From assembly GCA_019113915.1 (NCBI GenBank), contig DXGM01000003.1:124001-188000 (forward strand): a DNA stretch of 64,000 bases, given 5' to 3'. The stretch's first letter is position 1, and each line of letters opens with the position of its first letter. Below are positions 41,785 to 49,350 of the stretch, in pieces. Origin of the DNA: Candidatus Gordonibacter avicola. Lineage in GTDB: Bacteria; Actinomycetota; Coriobacteriia; Coriobacteriales; Eggerthellaceae. Below the pieces are notes generated by a model. It did no database searches. It was not told the origin of the DNA and saw only the letters and a list, made by a program, of their open reading frames with translations. The position numbers and the translations under genes are program-made.

Positions 41785-42536
41785 TTAAGCATGCGCCGAA
41801 CGCGACGCTGGCGATAATTGCAACCAAGAGATGAAGACGCTCCGTCTTCTTCTTGAATAAGCAACCTGGAAAGATCATCTATAAACAAGCGAAGCTTGGA
41901 GAGAGGTAAGGTGTTCGAGTAATCAAATATTTTCAAACAAGTAATTACAAAAACAACCAAAACTATAGTAAATATTAGCAACATTAACGAAACTAAGAGA
42001 GCATTTGAAATTACAGCTCCAACAGTATTCTGATTAGGTAAAGCTTTTTGTATCACAACTGCGAACCCCGCAATGATGATCACATCGATAGATATTCGAA
42101 TAAATCCTTCGTAGCGATGCTCCTTATGCTCGAGAAACCTTATAGCCTCATCTCTTACAATTCTTATCTGTTCACAACTTACTAATCCAGCACTCATCAA
42201 ACTTGCACGAAGTAATTGAGAAAAGGCTGCATCCTTCGCCATCCACCGTTCAAGCATTCGTCGTCGAAACATTGTAGTGGTTCTATTTACTGAGACAGCA
42301 AAGATTAAATAAACCAATACGCTAAATATGAAAGCAGGAAGGAGCGCATAATTGTTTAGAGAGACCACTGCACCCAGACACATCGTCACTGCACTGGACA
42401 ACAAGAAAGCTATGAATACTGCTTTTTCTTTAACGTTAAGGCGTTTCCACGCTCCACGAAAAGAACTGACGAGTGGTTCGTCTTTTGGTTTGTTTTTTGT
42501 AGTTGCAAGCCAAATGGCAAAATAGGATTCAATCAT
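41781..42536 (-). CDS. Orphan four-helix membrane protein, AT-rich
   Basis: 251 residues. Two hydrophobic helices near 42-60 and 65-85, two more near 145-162 and 172-200, with basic cytoplasmic loops (FRRRMLERWMAKD; FLEHKEHRYEG). I do not recognise a family. Base composition is clearly more AT-rich than the surroundings, which points to transfer, and it stands beside a recombinase and a transposase. GAGGG is six bases before the ATG. A defence or immunity role is possible for such orphans but nothing in the sequence shows it. Confidence 0.6.
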   Translation of the reverse strand: MIESYFAIWLATTKNKPKDEPLVSSFRGAWKRLNVKEKAVFIAFLLSSAVTMCLGAVVSLNNYALLPAFIFSVLVYLIFAVSVNRTTTMFRRRMLERWMAKDAAFSQLLRASLMSAGLVSCEQIRIVRDEAIRFLEHKEHRYEGFIRISIDVIIIAGFAVVIQKALPNQNTVGAVISNALLVSLMLLIFTIVLVVFVITCLKIFDYSNTLPLSKLRLFIDDLSRLLIQEEDGASSSLGCNYRQRRVRRMLN

Positions 42537-42581
42537 ATATAGCCCTCGTTATCTTTTATCTTCTTCAGACGCTCCTGCTCA

Positions 42582-42608
42582 TAATAAAAGAAATAAAAGA
42601 AATAAAAG
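42582..42608. repeat. Short tandem repeat, three 9-base units
   Basis: (A/T)AATAAAAG three times in a row, in the 161-base AT-rich gap upstream of the orphan membrane gene. Followed by a small hairpin CCCAA-TTGAA-TTGGG. Confidence 0.7.
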
Positions 42609-42697
42609 AAAAGCCCAATTGAATTTGGGATGGATATGTTGTTTCTTTAAGTCTTTCAAGAGGTAGGAGCGCAGCGAATGAGGAGGAGTAACCGCAA

Positions 42698-44089
42698 TCA
42701 GAGTGTTCCTATCTCATCAATACGCATCCCTCCGTCTTCTTCGAGCGTGACGGCGACGAGTTCCGAGTCGCCAAATCCGTTCAGCATCGCGCGGATCTCG
42801 CCCGCAGTCGCCACCTTCGCCAAGGATCTCGGGGTCTGGTTCGACAGAATCTTCTCGATGCAGTCCTGCGGCATGTTTTCCTCGCGCCTGCCTTCGTGTG
42901 CGAGATTGTAGAGCGGCATCTTCGAACGGAACCGCCCGAACCTGCGAAGCTCGTCCTCGCTCGCCCCTAGGCTGACTGCTATTTCGATAGATGTCCTGAT
43001 GACGCTCTCCGAGCAAGCAGCCCCCTTGATGCCCGCCCTCTCGAAGGCTTCGCCGGCGATTTTGCCGATGGTTCCCGAAGTGAGCCTTTTGCCCTGGATA
43101 TGACTCCTGCTGGACACCGAGGCGAAGAGTGGGTCTTCTGCCGCAGCTCCCCTCTGCTTGATGTACCGTCGGAGTAGCTGCGTCGTCCCTTTCGGGACGT
43201 AGACGACCGATTCCAGCCTACGTATACCCGCAGGCACAAAGATGGTCGCGCACTCACCGACCGTACAGACATGATTGACGTCAAGTACCTGTAGCTCGCC
43301 CGGCTTTAGCGCGCATACAAGCATCAACTCAACGATCGCACGGTTCCTCAGAGCCTGTTCGGGCGAGCCGTGCGACTCAGCTGCCTGTAACGCGAGCTGC
43401 GCGCTCTCGACGGTCAGCGGCTTGCGCGATAAGCCTCTTTTCCTAGGCACGATCCTCATGTTCTTAGCGACGTTCTCATGGATACCCTCGCTCTCGAGCC
43501 AGCGATAGAAACGCTTCACGTTCGAGACGGCCTTTCTGGCCACATGCTCCGAATGAGTGTCCAGAAGCCAGTCGACGAACTCGTCGAGCACAACCGCGTC
43601 GGCAGCATCAAGCGTCGTCTTCCTTTTTGCGAGGTACCTGGAAAGGTAGTTTACGTCGGTTCGGACGGATCCCTTCGAACCCTCCGTCAAGGTATCATAC
43701 GTGAGGCTGAAGCGCTCAACGAGCTCGGGCTCAATGGCGCCAGGGCCCAAATCTATCTTGCGCTTGAAGCACTTGGCTCGCCGCCTGATGTCGACGACCG
43801 TCGAGATTGCGATCATCCCCCCGAGCGCTAGCCACTCGGCGAACGCTCGGCACCCGACCATGTACGCGTCCAGCGTCGCCTTCGTGTACCGGTATCCGAC
43901 TTGCCTTCTGTACTCCTCGAGGACGTCGTAGCTGATGTCGGCGATTCCGCGCCCCGTTTCTTCGAGGTATGCGGCGAAGCCCGCAGCTCCGGCCGAGTAG
44001 TTCTTCGCTGTTCTCTTGGGCAGCCCGCATTCCCGCCTGAAACGCTCCACGAGGCTGCGCGGAGTTGCTTCCCTTGCGCTTTCTTCCAT
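42698..44089 (-). CDS. Tyrosine recombinase-like protein, catalytic residues altered
   Basis: 463 residues. N-terminal SAM-like core-binding segments (about 15-85 and 150-205) and a C-terminal catalytic-like domain (RNRAIVELMLVCALKPGELQ; SVIRTSIEIAVSLGASEDEL; a tyrosine in MPLYNLAHEG). By family comparison from memory, the first catalytic Arg is replaced by Lys (ALKPGEL), and the H-x-x-R box reads S-V-I-R; the second Arg and a candidate Tyr remain. So it is either a divergent or an inactive integrase. GAAGGATCGG precedes the ATG. It is divergent from the IS30 transposase, with a palindrome between. Confidence 0.75.
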   Translation of the reverse strand: MEESAREATPRSLVERFRRECGLPKRTAKNYSAGAAGFAAYLEETGRGIADISYDVLEEYRRQVGYRYTKATLDAYMVGCRAFAEWLALGGMIAISTVVDIRRRAKCFKRKIDLGPGAIEPELVERFSLTYDTLTEGSKGSVRTDVNYLSRYLAKRKTTLDAADAVVLDEFVDWLLDTHSEHVARKAVSNVKRFYRWLESEGIHENVAKNMRIVPRKRGLSRKPLTVESAQLALQAAESHGSPEQALRNRAIVELMLVCALKPGELQVLDVNHVCTVGECATIFVPAGIRRLESVVYVPKGTTQLLRRYIKQRGAAAEDPLFASVSSRSHIQGKRLTSGTIGKIAGEAFERAGIKGAACSESVIRTSIEIAVSLGASEDELRRFGRFRSKMPLYNLAHEGRREENMPQDCIEKILSNQTPRSLAKVATAGEIRAMLNGFGDSELVAVTLEEDGGMRIDEIGTL

Positions 44090-44122
44090 GCGGTTCCGAT
44101 CCTTCGCTTCTTTTGTACCATC

Positions 44123-44152
44123 CCATAATGATAGATTAGCGTACCATTATGG
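44123..44152. promoter_or_regulatory. Palindrome between recombinase and transposase genes
   Basis: CCATAATG (44123-44130) and CATTATGG (44145-44152), an 8-bp inverted repeat, overlapping two copies of GTACCAT. It is a candidate operator or recombinase site in the 93-base divergent gap. Confidence 0.45.
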
Positions 44153-44182
44153 CATTCGTTTTGGCAGAAAAGGAGGAGATGA

Positions 44183-45508
44183 ATGCCTACCAAGAAGAAT
44201 TCCAAACTGAACGCCGCCGACAGAGTGCTCATCTATCAGCGGATCGAAATGAAGGATTCCATGTCAGCCATGGCACGGAAAGTCGGTGTGTCCACCAAGA
44301 CGGTAATCAACGAAATCAAGCGCAACGTCGTGAGTGAGAGCCCGATGTTCTTGAGCCAGAAGGGGCGTAACCTCTGCAAGAAAGCGGGGAGGTGCACGGT
44401 GACCTCACTTTGCGAGGGAGGCTGCATCGCGTCGTGCAGCAAGTGCACAAAGGTGTCATGCAACGAGATGTGCCCTGACTACGAGCCGGAACCGTGTCCG
44501 CTGCTTGAGAAGCCCCCTTACTGTTGCAACACCTGCCACCAGCGCTTCGGGTACGGCTGTGTACACGAGTACCATTTCTACGACCCGCATATCGCCGAAG
44601 AGTTAACACGCAAGCGCCGTTCGGAGGCCCGGCAGGGCATCGACATCACGCCGGAGGAGCTTGCCAAGATGAACGAGTTGGTGACCGTCCTTGTTAAGGA
44701 CCAAGGGCAAAGCTACGAGCACGTCTGGGCGACTCATGGCGACGAGCTTCCTGTCACATGGCGAACCTACTACAACTACACCCATATCGGCGCTACGGAG
44801 CTCATCCCCCTGGACCTCCCGAAGGCGGTCCGCTTTAAGCCGCGCAAGAAGGCGAAGGGGCATGGCGACGCGGATGTGCGGGGCGACATGGAGGGTCGAC
44901 TCTACTCGGACTTCAAGGAGTTGCCCGACGAAAAACGTGCGAAAGCCGTACAGATGGACTGCGTTAAGGGGAAGAAGGGCGAACGCCCGGCTATCCTAAC
45001 GTTCACCTGGCCGTCGATGATCTTCCAATTGCCATTCTACATCGAAGCGGAGGACCAGGAGCACGTCCAGGAGGTGTTCTGGATGCTGCAGGATTTGCTC
45101 GATGACGATTTCGATGATGTATTCGAGATCGTTCTCACTGATCGCGGCAGCTCCTTCCTTGATTCCTCCAAGCTCGAGCTCGACAGGGATGGGAAGAAGC
45201 GCTGTAGCGTCTACTACTGTGATGCGCTCAGGTCCGACCAAAAGGGGTCGTGTGAGCGCGAGCACGCAGAACTCAGGAGGATCGTGAGAAAAGGCACCTC
45301 GCTCTTGAAGTTTGAGAAACGCGACATGCCACTCATCGCATCGCACATGAACTCGTACCTGAAGCCGGAACTCAATTTCGATTCGCCGCTGTCAAGGGCA
45401 ATCAAAGTGCTCCCAGAGAACCTTCTCGTTGGGTACGGCATAGAGCTCATACCACCCGACGAAGTCGTTATGAAACCGAAATTAATCGAGCACATTCTGC
45501 AGCGGTAG
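44183..45508 (+). mobile_element. IS30-family transposase gene
   Basis: 441 residues. N-terminal helix-turn-helix (MSAMARKVGVSTKTVINEIK), a cysteine-rich segment (about 65-127), and the DDE core: Asp259 (QMDCV), Asp320 (LTDRG) and Glu358 in KGSCERE, followed by the IS30-typical KGTS. All catalytic residues look intact, so it may be active. AGGAGGAG precedes the ATG at 44183. I could not define terminal inverted repeats or a target duplication by eye, so only the gene is given. The long Cys-rich insert is a feature of the actinobacterial branch. Confidence 0.88.
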
Positions 45509-45880
45509 CGGTGCGCTCGAACTGAGGAGCATACGGCCCAGACGGGTTTTAACCGTGGGAAGACCACAAAATCGTGTTGCCTTGCGGCACAGCCGTTGCG
45601 ATAAGTCTTTCAATAGCAGATACAGGGCTTTAAACAGGTGCGTTCTTATACGGTGCTTCTTCACATTTTAAAGGCGAGCAGAGATTGTTGAATGAGTTAA
45701 GGAAACGAAAATGCGTTCCTTTACCTAGAGTTTGAAAGAGTAAAGGAAAAACACCTGCTCAAATCCATATTTCATGGACATTGTTTTTTCAACTGACCCA
45801 ATAAAAGAAAAGGCTTTCGATTGTTCTAACTTTACATAAGATATGTTATCAATAATTTTGATTTTGGCTGAGGGGAGTGC
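45509..45880. other. 372-base AT-rich gap after the transposase
   Basis: No convincing gene. A minus-strand frame at 45482-45664 lacks a ribosome site and overlaps the transposase end. The sequence becomes AT-rich after about 45650. It presumably contains the right end of the IS, but no repeat of the left end was recognised. Confidence 0.4.
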
Positions 45881-46336
45881 TTAGCCCCAGGCGGAGGTGT
45901 TTTGGGCGGGTTCGGAAGTGGATCCGTTGAAGAGGTCGCCGTATTCTCCTGATTCGAGGGCTTCGAGGATCACGGGAGTTGCGAGATAGGCATAGACCGC
46001 CATGAGGACAAACGCGACTGCGCAAAATACGAGTGCTATGTAGCAGGAACGTTTAAGGTTTACTGCTGCAGTACGTATGGCACCTGACTTCTTAGTGAGT
46101 TCGTTGAGTTTTCTGAGCGCGATGAAACCGCATATAAAGCCCGCGCCACTCAAAAAGACGCCACCAATAAGCAGCGACACAGCGGCGGCAAGACTTGAAA
46201 CCAAAATAAGGTTTTGCGCGGTTTTGAGTTCATGCATGTCTTGCTTGTTCGGCTGCGGGGTGTTTGAATTATGTCGTGGTGGCTCAGGCGAAATGGGCGC
46301 CTGAGGCGGTTGTGGCAGGCCATTATGCTCGCTCAT
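45881..46336 (-). CDS. Small membrane protein with Pro-rich head
   Basis: 151 residues. A Pro/Asn/Gln-rich head (about 1-35) precedes an amphipathic start and three hydrophobic segments (about 42-58, 60-75 and 98-122). It looks like the many DUF4190-like membrane proteins of Actinobacteria, but I cannot name the family. The ATG at 46336 lacks a clear ribosome site. The stop is followed by the AT-rich gap next to the IS gene. Confidence 0.6.
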   Translation of the reverse strand: MSEHNGLPQPPQAPISPEPPRHNSNTPQPNKQDMHELKTAQNLILVSSLAAAVSLLIGGVFLSGAGFICGFIALRKLNELTKKSGAIRTAAVNLKRSCYIALVFCAVAFVLMAVYAYLATPVILEALESGEYGDLFNGSTSEPAQNTSAWG

Positions 46337-46484
46337 ACGGTGTTAGGTCCAATCTCTCTCAAAACAGGCCTTTTGACCTGCGGTTTTATAAACGAGGCTC
46401 TGAGAGCCGTTCTAAGGCCCTATGTTGCCTTCGGACGACTCCTAACCCATGAAAATGAAAGGTTTCCAATCGCCCACGAGGGAA

Positions 46485-46919
46485 CTATACCATCTCACGA
46501 GCCTCAGCAACTTCCTCCGACTCCAAATCCATGGTAGCGGCATGGAGTCGGCGCAGACTTTCATCGAGTTCTGCACGTTGATACTCTAACACTGTTTCTT
46601 GCGCGCGCAGAATTTCTAACCTCTCAGCACGCGTCCGTTGGCCGCGGCGCTGCAACTTCACGTAATACTGGATACCTTCTATCGAAAGACCGCTTTTGCG
46701 AAGCGCATCAACAAACTGGAGCTGAGCCACATCTGCCTGCGAAAACGTTCTGACGCCGCGCTGATCGCGCGCGAGGTTCGGGAAGAATCCGCATTTGTCG
46801 TAATACCGAATAGTGAAAGCCGAAATGCCGGTGCGGTCGGAAACCTCGGCAATACCGAGACACGGCACGGTTGACGGATACAGCGCAGCTGCCGCCTCGC
46901 TCTGGTTGTCTTGCTGCAC
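46485..46919 (-). CDS. MerR-family transcription regulator
   Basis: 144 residues. Winged helix-turn-helix at about 20-90 (LGIAEVSDRTGISAFTIRYY; RTFSQADVAQLQFVDALRKS) and a C-terminal coiled coil for dimerisation. No effector domain or metal-binding cysteine pair is present, so it is of the small TipAS-less or AdhR-like kind. It starts with GTG behind AGGAGG. A perfect 15-base palindrome about 70 bases upstream (46989-47003) is a likely MerR operator, hence autoregulation. The target genes are unknown. Confidence 0.85.
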   Translation of the reverse strand: MQQDNQSEAAAALYPSTVPCLGIAEVSDRTGISAFTIRYYDKCGFFPNLARDQRGVRTFSQADVAQLQFVDALRKSGLSIEGIQYYVKLQRRGQRTRAERLEILRAQETVLEYQRAELDESLRRLHAATMDLESEEVAEAREMV

Positions 46920-46988
46920 TACATCCTCCTTTATTCTGGACGAGCGTTTGTCCTCATCAGCAATCCCCCATAGTCCTGTCGTTTTAGG

Positions 46989-47003
46989 TTAGAGTAACTC
47001 TAA
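46989..47003 (-). promoter_or_regulatory. Candidate MerR operator, TTAGAGTTACTCTAA copy 4
   Basis: On the minus strand it reads TTGC-TTAGAGTTACTCTAA-CCTAAAAC, i.e. a palindrome between a TTGCTT-like and a TAAAAC-like element, as in MerR-controlled promoters. The spacing is hard to fix by eye. Confidence 0.5.
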
Positions 47004-47095
47004 GCAATACGTAAGGAGGGGATTCTGCTCCAATAGAAATCGAACGACACACAGACAACAAGATAAGAGTGGTAACAGAAAGATGCTACCATTCC

Positions 47096-47542
47096 TTATG
47101 AAGCAACACCACTGCTGCCGAAACCACCCTCTCCCCGCTCAGATGAAGGAAGTTCTTCGCAGGGATTGAACGTGGCCTCTTCCACGCGCATGATGACCAG
47201 CTGAGCAATACGATCGCCGCGACGCACCGAAAACGGAGTGTGCGAATCAAGATTAATGAGCACCACCTTTATCTCACCGCGATAGTTGCTATCAATGAGA
47301 CCAGGAGCGTTAACCACTGACACCCCGTGCTTAATGGCGAGCCCACTGCGTGGCACCACGAAGCCAGCATACCCAGCAGGCAGCGCCACCGCTATACCAG
47401 AGGGCACCAGCGCACGCTCGAAGGGAGCAAGTTCAACGTCACAAGTTGCACGCAGATCCACTCCCGCATCCCCTGGGTACGCACACACAGGAACAGGCAG
47501 TTCAGGATCAAGTTGTGTGAGCGGAATGGCAAGATTCGTCAT
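47096..47542 (-). CDS. dut: Deoxyuridine triphosphatase
   Basis: 148 residues with all five dUTPase motifs: [29 protein letters not shown] and the C-terminal GEGGFGSSG that closes the active site. The trimer hydrolyses dUTP to dUMP and PPi, keeping uracil out of DNA. It overlaps the nrdR stop by 4 bases, so the two are co-translated; both act on nucleotide supply. Confidence 0.95.
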   Translation of the reverse strand: MTNLAIPLTQLDPELPVPVCAYPGDAGVDLRATCDVELAPFERALVPSGIAVALPAGYAGFVVPRSGLAIKHGVSVVNAPGLIDSNYRGEIKVVLINLDSHTPFSVRRGDRIAQLVIMRVEEATFNPCEELPSSERGEGGFGSSGVAS

Positions 47543-47988
47543 GAGCGCAATCCTTCAAGAGCGGAAGCAAATTCCTCGACGTTTTGGAAATCTTTGTAGA
47601 CGCTTGCAAAGCGCACGTAAGCCACATCGTCAAGCTTCGCGAGACGCGCAAGTGCCATGTCGCCAAGCTCCTTCGACCGAATTTCATTGCGCGAGGCATT
47701 GCGTAGTTCTGTCTCAATACTGTCGATAAGTGATGCTATCTGCTCAGGAGATATGGGGCGCTTCGCGCAGGCGGTAAGCAAGCCGCGCATAAGTTTCTGA
47801 CGATCGTAGGCTTCCGAAGAACCGTCAGTTTTGATGACAATAAGAGGGTTGTCGCCCAGCCGCTCATAGGTAGTGAAACGGCGTCCGCAGTCGAGGCACT
47901 CACGACGGCGGCGGATGGCGGTACCATCTTCAGAAGGGCGAGAATCCACTACCTTTGATTCAATGTTTCCGCAGGAAGGGCAGCGCAT
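47539..47988 (-). CDS. nrdR: NrdR, ribonucleotide reductase repressor
   Basis: 149 residues. N-terminal zinc finger (Cys3, Cys6, Cys31, Cys34) and ATP-cone domain ([20 protein letters not shown]). NrdR senses ATP/dATP and represses nrd operons. ATG 47988 behind AAAAGGAG is the start although the frame is open to 48045. The neighbourhood nrdR / small SOS gene / lexA is that of many Actinobacteria. Confidence 0.95.
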   Translation of the reverse strand: MRCPSCGNIESKVVDSRPSEDGTAIRRRRECLDCGRRFTTYERLGDNPLIVIKTDGSSEAYDRQKLMRGLLTACAKRPISPEQIASLIDSIETELRNASRNEIRSKELGDMALARLAKLDDVAYVRFASVYKDFQNVEEFASALEGLRS

Positions 47989-48131
47989 AACGGCTCCTTT
48001 TACTCGATTTCCGCACAGCCTAACATACCAGATATTGTGCTTCAATCGACATCGCCGATCCCTTCAAAAAAACCGCCCCCACCCGTGACAAAATGACTTC
48101 GTTCTTTGCGATGAGCGCTTACAAGTTATTC

Positions 48132-48172
48132 AAAAGAGAAAGCGGGTGCTCCTGGGGTGGACAGGAGCACCC
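48132..48172 (-). terminator. Terminator of the small SOS gene
   Basis: A 10-bp perfect hairpin GGGTGCTCCT / AGGAGCACCC (48144-48153 and 48163-48172). On the minus strand it runs into GCTTTCTCTTTT, 47 bases past the stop at 48219. Confidence 0.75.
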
Positions 48173-48218
48173 TGCAGCCACAGAAACGCAGCAATCTGTG
48201 GGTAAAGGAAAGAGGCCA

Positions 48219-48524
48219 CTAGAGGCCAGCGAGTATACTTACCAAAGAAAAAAGCGTGAACGCGCAGCCAGCAAGAGCAGCTTGCCACGACTTCATACGA
48301 TGATACGAACAGCCGGCGAGGCTTCCGTCACGCAACGTGCGAACAACCCCTTTTTCGCGAACATATTCGCGAACCGCACTTTGCGAAGAAAGATTCGATG
48401 CGGAAGTGTACTGCCTCACCTGTCCCGGGAACTCTATGATAGTAGCAGCTTGAGACACCGCGTCGAGCTGCGGGAGCAGGGCTGACGTGCCATCAATCGG
48501 ACACCGCGTTTCAAAATTCTTCAT
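48219..48524 (-). CDS. Small SOS-controlled membrane protein, candidate division inhibitor
   Basis: 101 residues. The N-terminal 75 residues are soluble and show no LysM or other family motif I know; the last 22 (WQAALAGCAFTLFSLVSILA) are one hydrophobic helix. AGGAGG before ATG 48524 and a downstream terminator support the gene. It is divergent from lexA and shares its three LexA boxes, the position held by the division suppressors DivS and ChiZ/Rv2719c in Corynebacterium and Mycobacterium. By position I infer an SOS checkpoint function; the sequence itself does not show it. Confidence 0.65.
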   Translation of the reverse strand: MKNFETRCPIDGTSALLPQLDAVSQAATIIEFPGQVRQYTSASNLSSQSAVREYVREKGVVRTLRDGSLAGCSYHRMKSWQAALAGCAFTLFSLVSILAGL

Positions 48525-48548
48525 CTTTCTGCCTCCTAGCTCTTGCGT

Positions 48549-48619
48549 AGAACCTTTGTTCGCATATATAATAGGACGAACAAAAGTTCATGTCAATACA
48601 AATTTAAAACATTTGTTCG
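48549..48619. promoter_or_regulatory. Three LexA boxes between lexA and the small SOS gene
   Basis: Actinobacterial/Gram-positive LexA sites have the form CGAAC-N4-GTTCG. Here: AGAACCTTTGTTCG (48549-48562), CGAACAAAAGTTCA (48577-48590) and AAAACATTTGTTCG (48606-48619). The last ends 18 bases before the lexA ATG. They should control both divergent genes. Confidence 0.85.
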
Positions 48620-48637
48620 CCGAGGAAAGGACAGAGC

Positions 48638-49276
48638 ATGGCCGGTAAAGTGACGAAGCGGCAGCAGGCAGTGCTCGACTGCATCGAGGAATGCATTCGA
48701 GAAAAGGGCTACGGCCCCACGGTACGTGAGGTCTGCCAAAGTTTGGGTCTTTCCTCCCCCTCCACGGTTCATGTGCACCTGAAGGCGCTTGAAGACAAGG
48801 GGCTCATCAAGCGTGACCCGCTCAAGTCGCGCTCCATTGCACTCACTTACCCTCTTGATGCTGCGGAGGGCGCATCGAACGTGATCCAGCCAACCTTTGG
48901 CAAGGTGGTGAACGTGCCGCTCGTTGGTAATGTGGCTGCAGGTTCACCCATCCTCGCTGAAGAAAACATCACCGACACCCTTACGCTGCCCACCGACATC
49001 GTTGGCGATGCCCCGTCCTTCCTTCTGTCGGTGCGCGGCGAGTCCATGATTGAGGCCGGCATTAACGACGGTGACTACGTGGTGGTGAAAGAGCAGCCTG
49101 TGGCGAACAATGGCGACATCGTTGTAGCCATCATCGACGACGGTGCCACCGTGAAGCGCTTCTACAAGGAAAGCGACCATATTCGTTTGCAGCCTGAGAA
49201 TTCAACGATGGATCCCATCATTACGACCGATTGTTCCATTGCAGGTAAAGTGGTCGCCGTGTTTCGGAGGCTGTAA
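48638..49276 (+). CDS. lexA: LexA repressor
   Basis: 212 residues. Winged helix-turn-helix in the first 65 (GYGPTVREVCQSLGLSSPST), self-cleavage site Ala101-Gly102, and the Ser136/Lys173 catalytic dyad (RGESMIEAG; DGATVKRFY). RecA filaments trigger self-cleavage and so induce the SOS genes. GAGGAAAGG precedes the ATG. Own promoter carries LexA boxes, so it is autoregulated. Confidence 0.95.
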   Translation: MAGKVTKRQQAVLDCIEECIREKGYGPTVREVCQSLGLSSPSTVHVHLKALEDKGLIKRDPLKSRSIALTYPLDAAEGASNVIQPTFGKVVNVPLVGNVAAGSPILAEENITDTLTLPTDIVGDAPSFLLSVRGESMIEAGINDGDYVVVKEQPVANNGDIVVAIIDDGATVKRFYKESDHIRLQPENSTMDPIITTDCSIAGKVVAVFRRL

Positions 49277-49295
49277 CTCCTGACTTTGAAGAGCA

Positions 49296-49330
49296 CTACC
49301 GCCCCTTAGAGTTACTCTAAGGGGCGGTAG
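49296..49330. repeat. Perfect palindrome with TTAGAGTTACTCTAA apex, copy 5
   Basis: Arms of 17 bp (CTACCGCCCCTTAGAGT and complement) around T49313; apex 15-mer at 49306-49320. It fills the gap between convergent lexA and hflX. No T-run on either side. Confidence 0.85.
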
Positions 49331-49350
49331 TAGGTACGTATTCAGGGGAT

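Noticed and set aside
45482..45664. 60-residue minus-strand frame
   Set aside because: Overlaps the transposase end, has no ribosome site and no family features.
44090..45880. Terminal inverted repeats of the IS30 element
   Set aside because: No matching left and right ends could be found by eye, so element borders are not given.
48093..48485. 130-residue plus-strand frame opposite the small SOS gene
   Set aside because: It reads through the SOS gene terminator and has no ribosome site; the minus-strand gene has both.
38014..49330. The 15-mer palindromes as ordinary intrinsic terminators
   Set aside because: No clear T-run follows the three hairpins, and two copies have no long stem at all.
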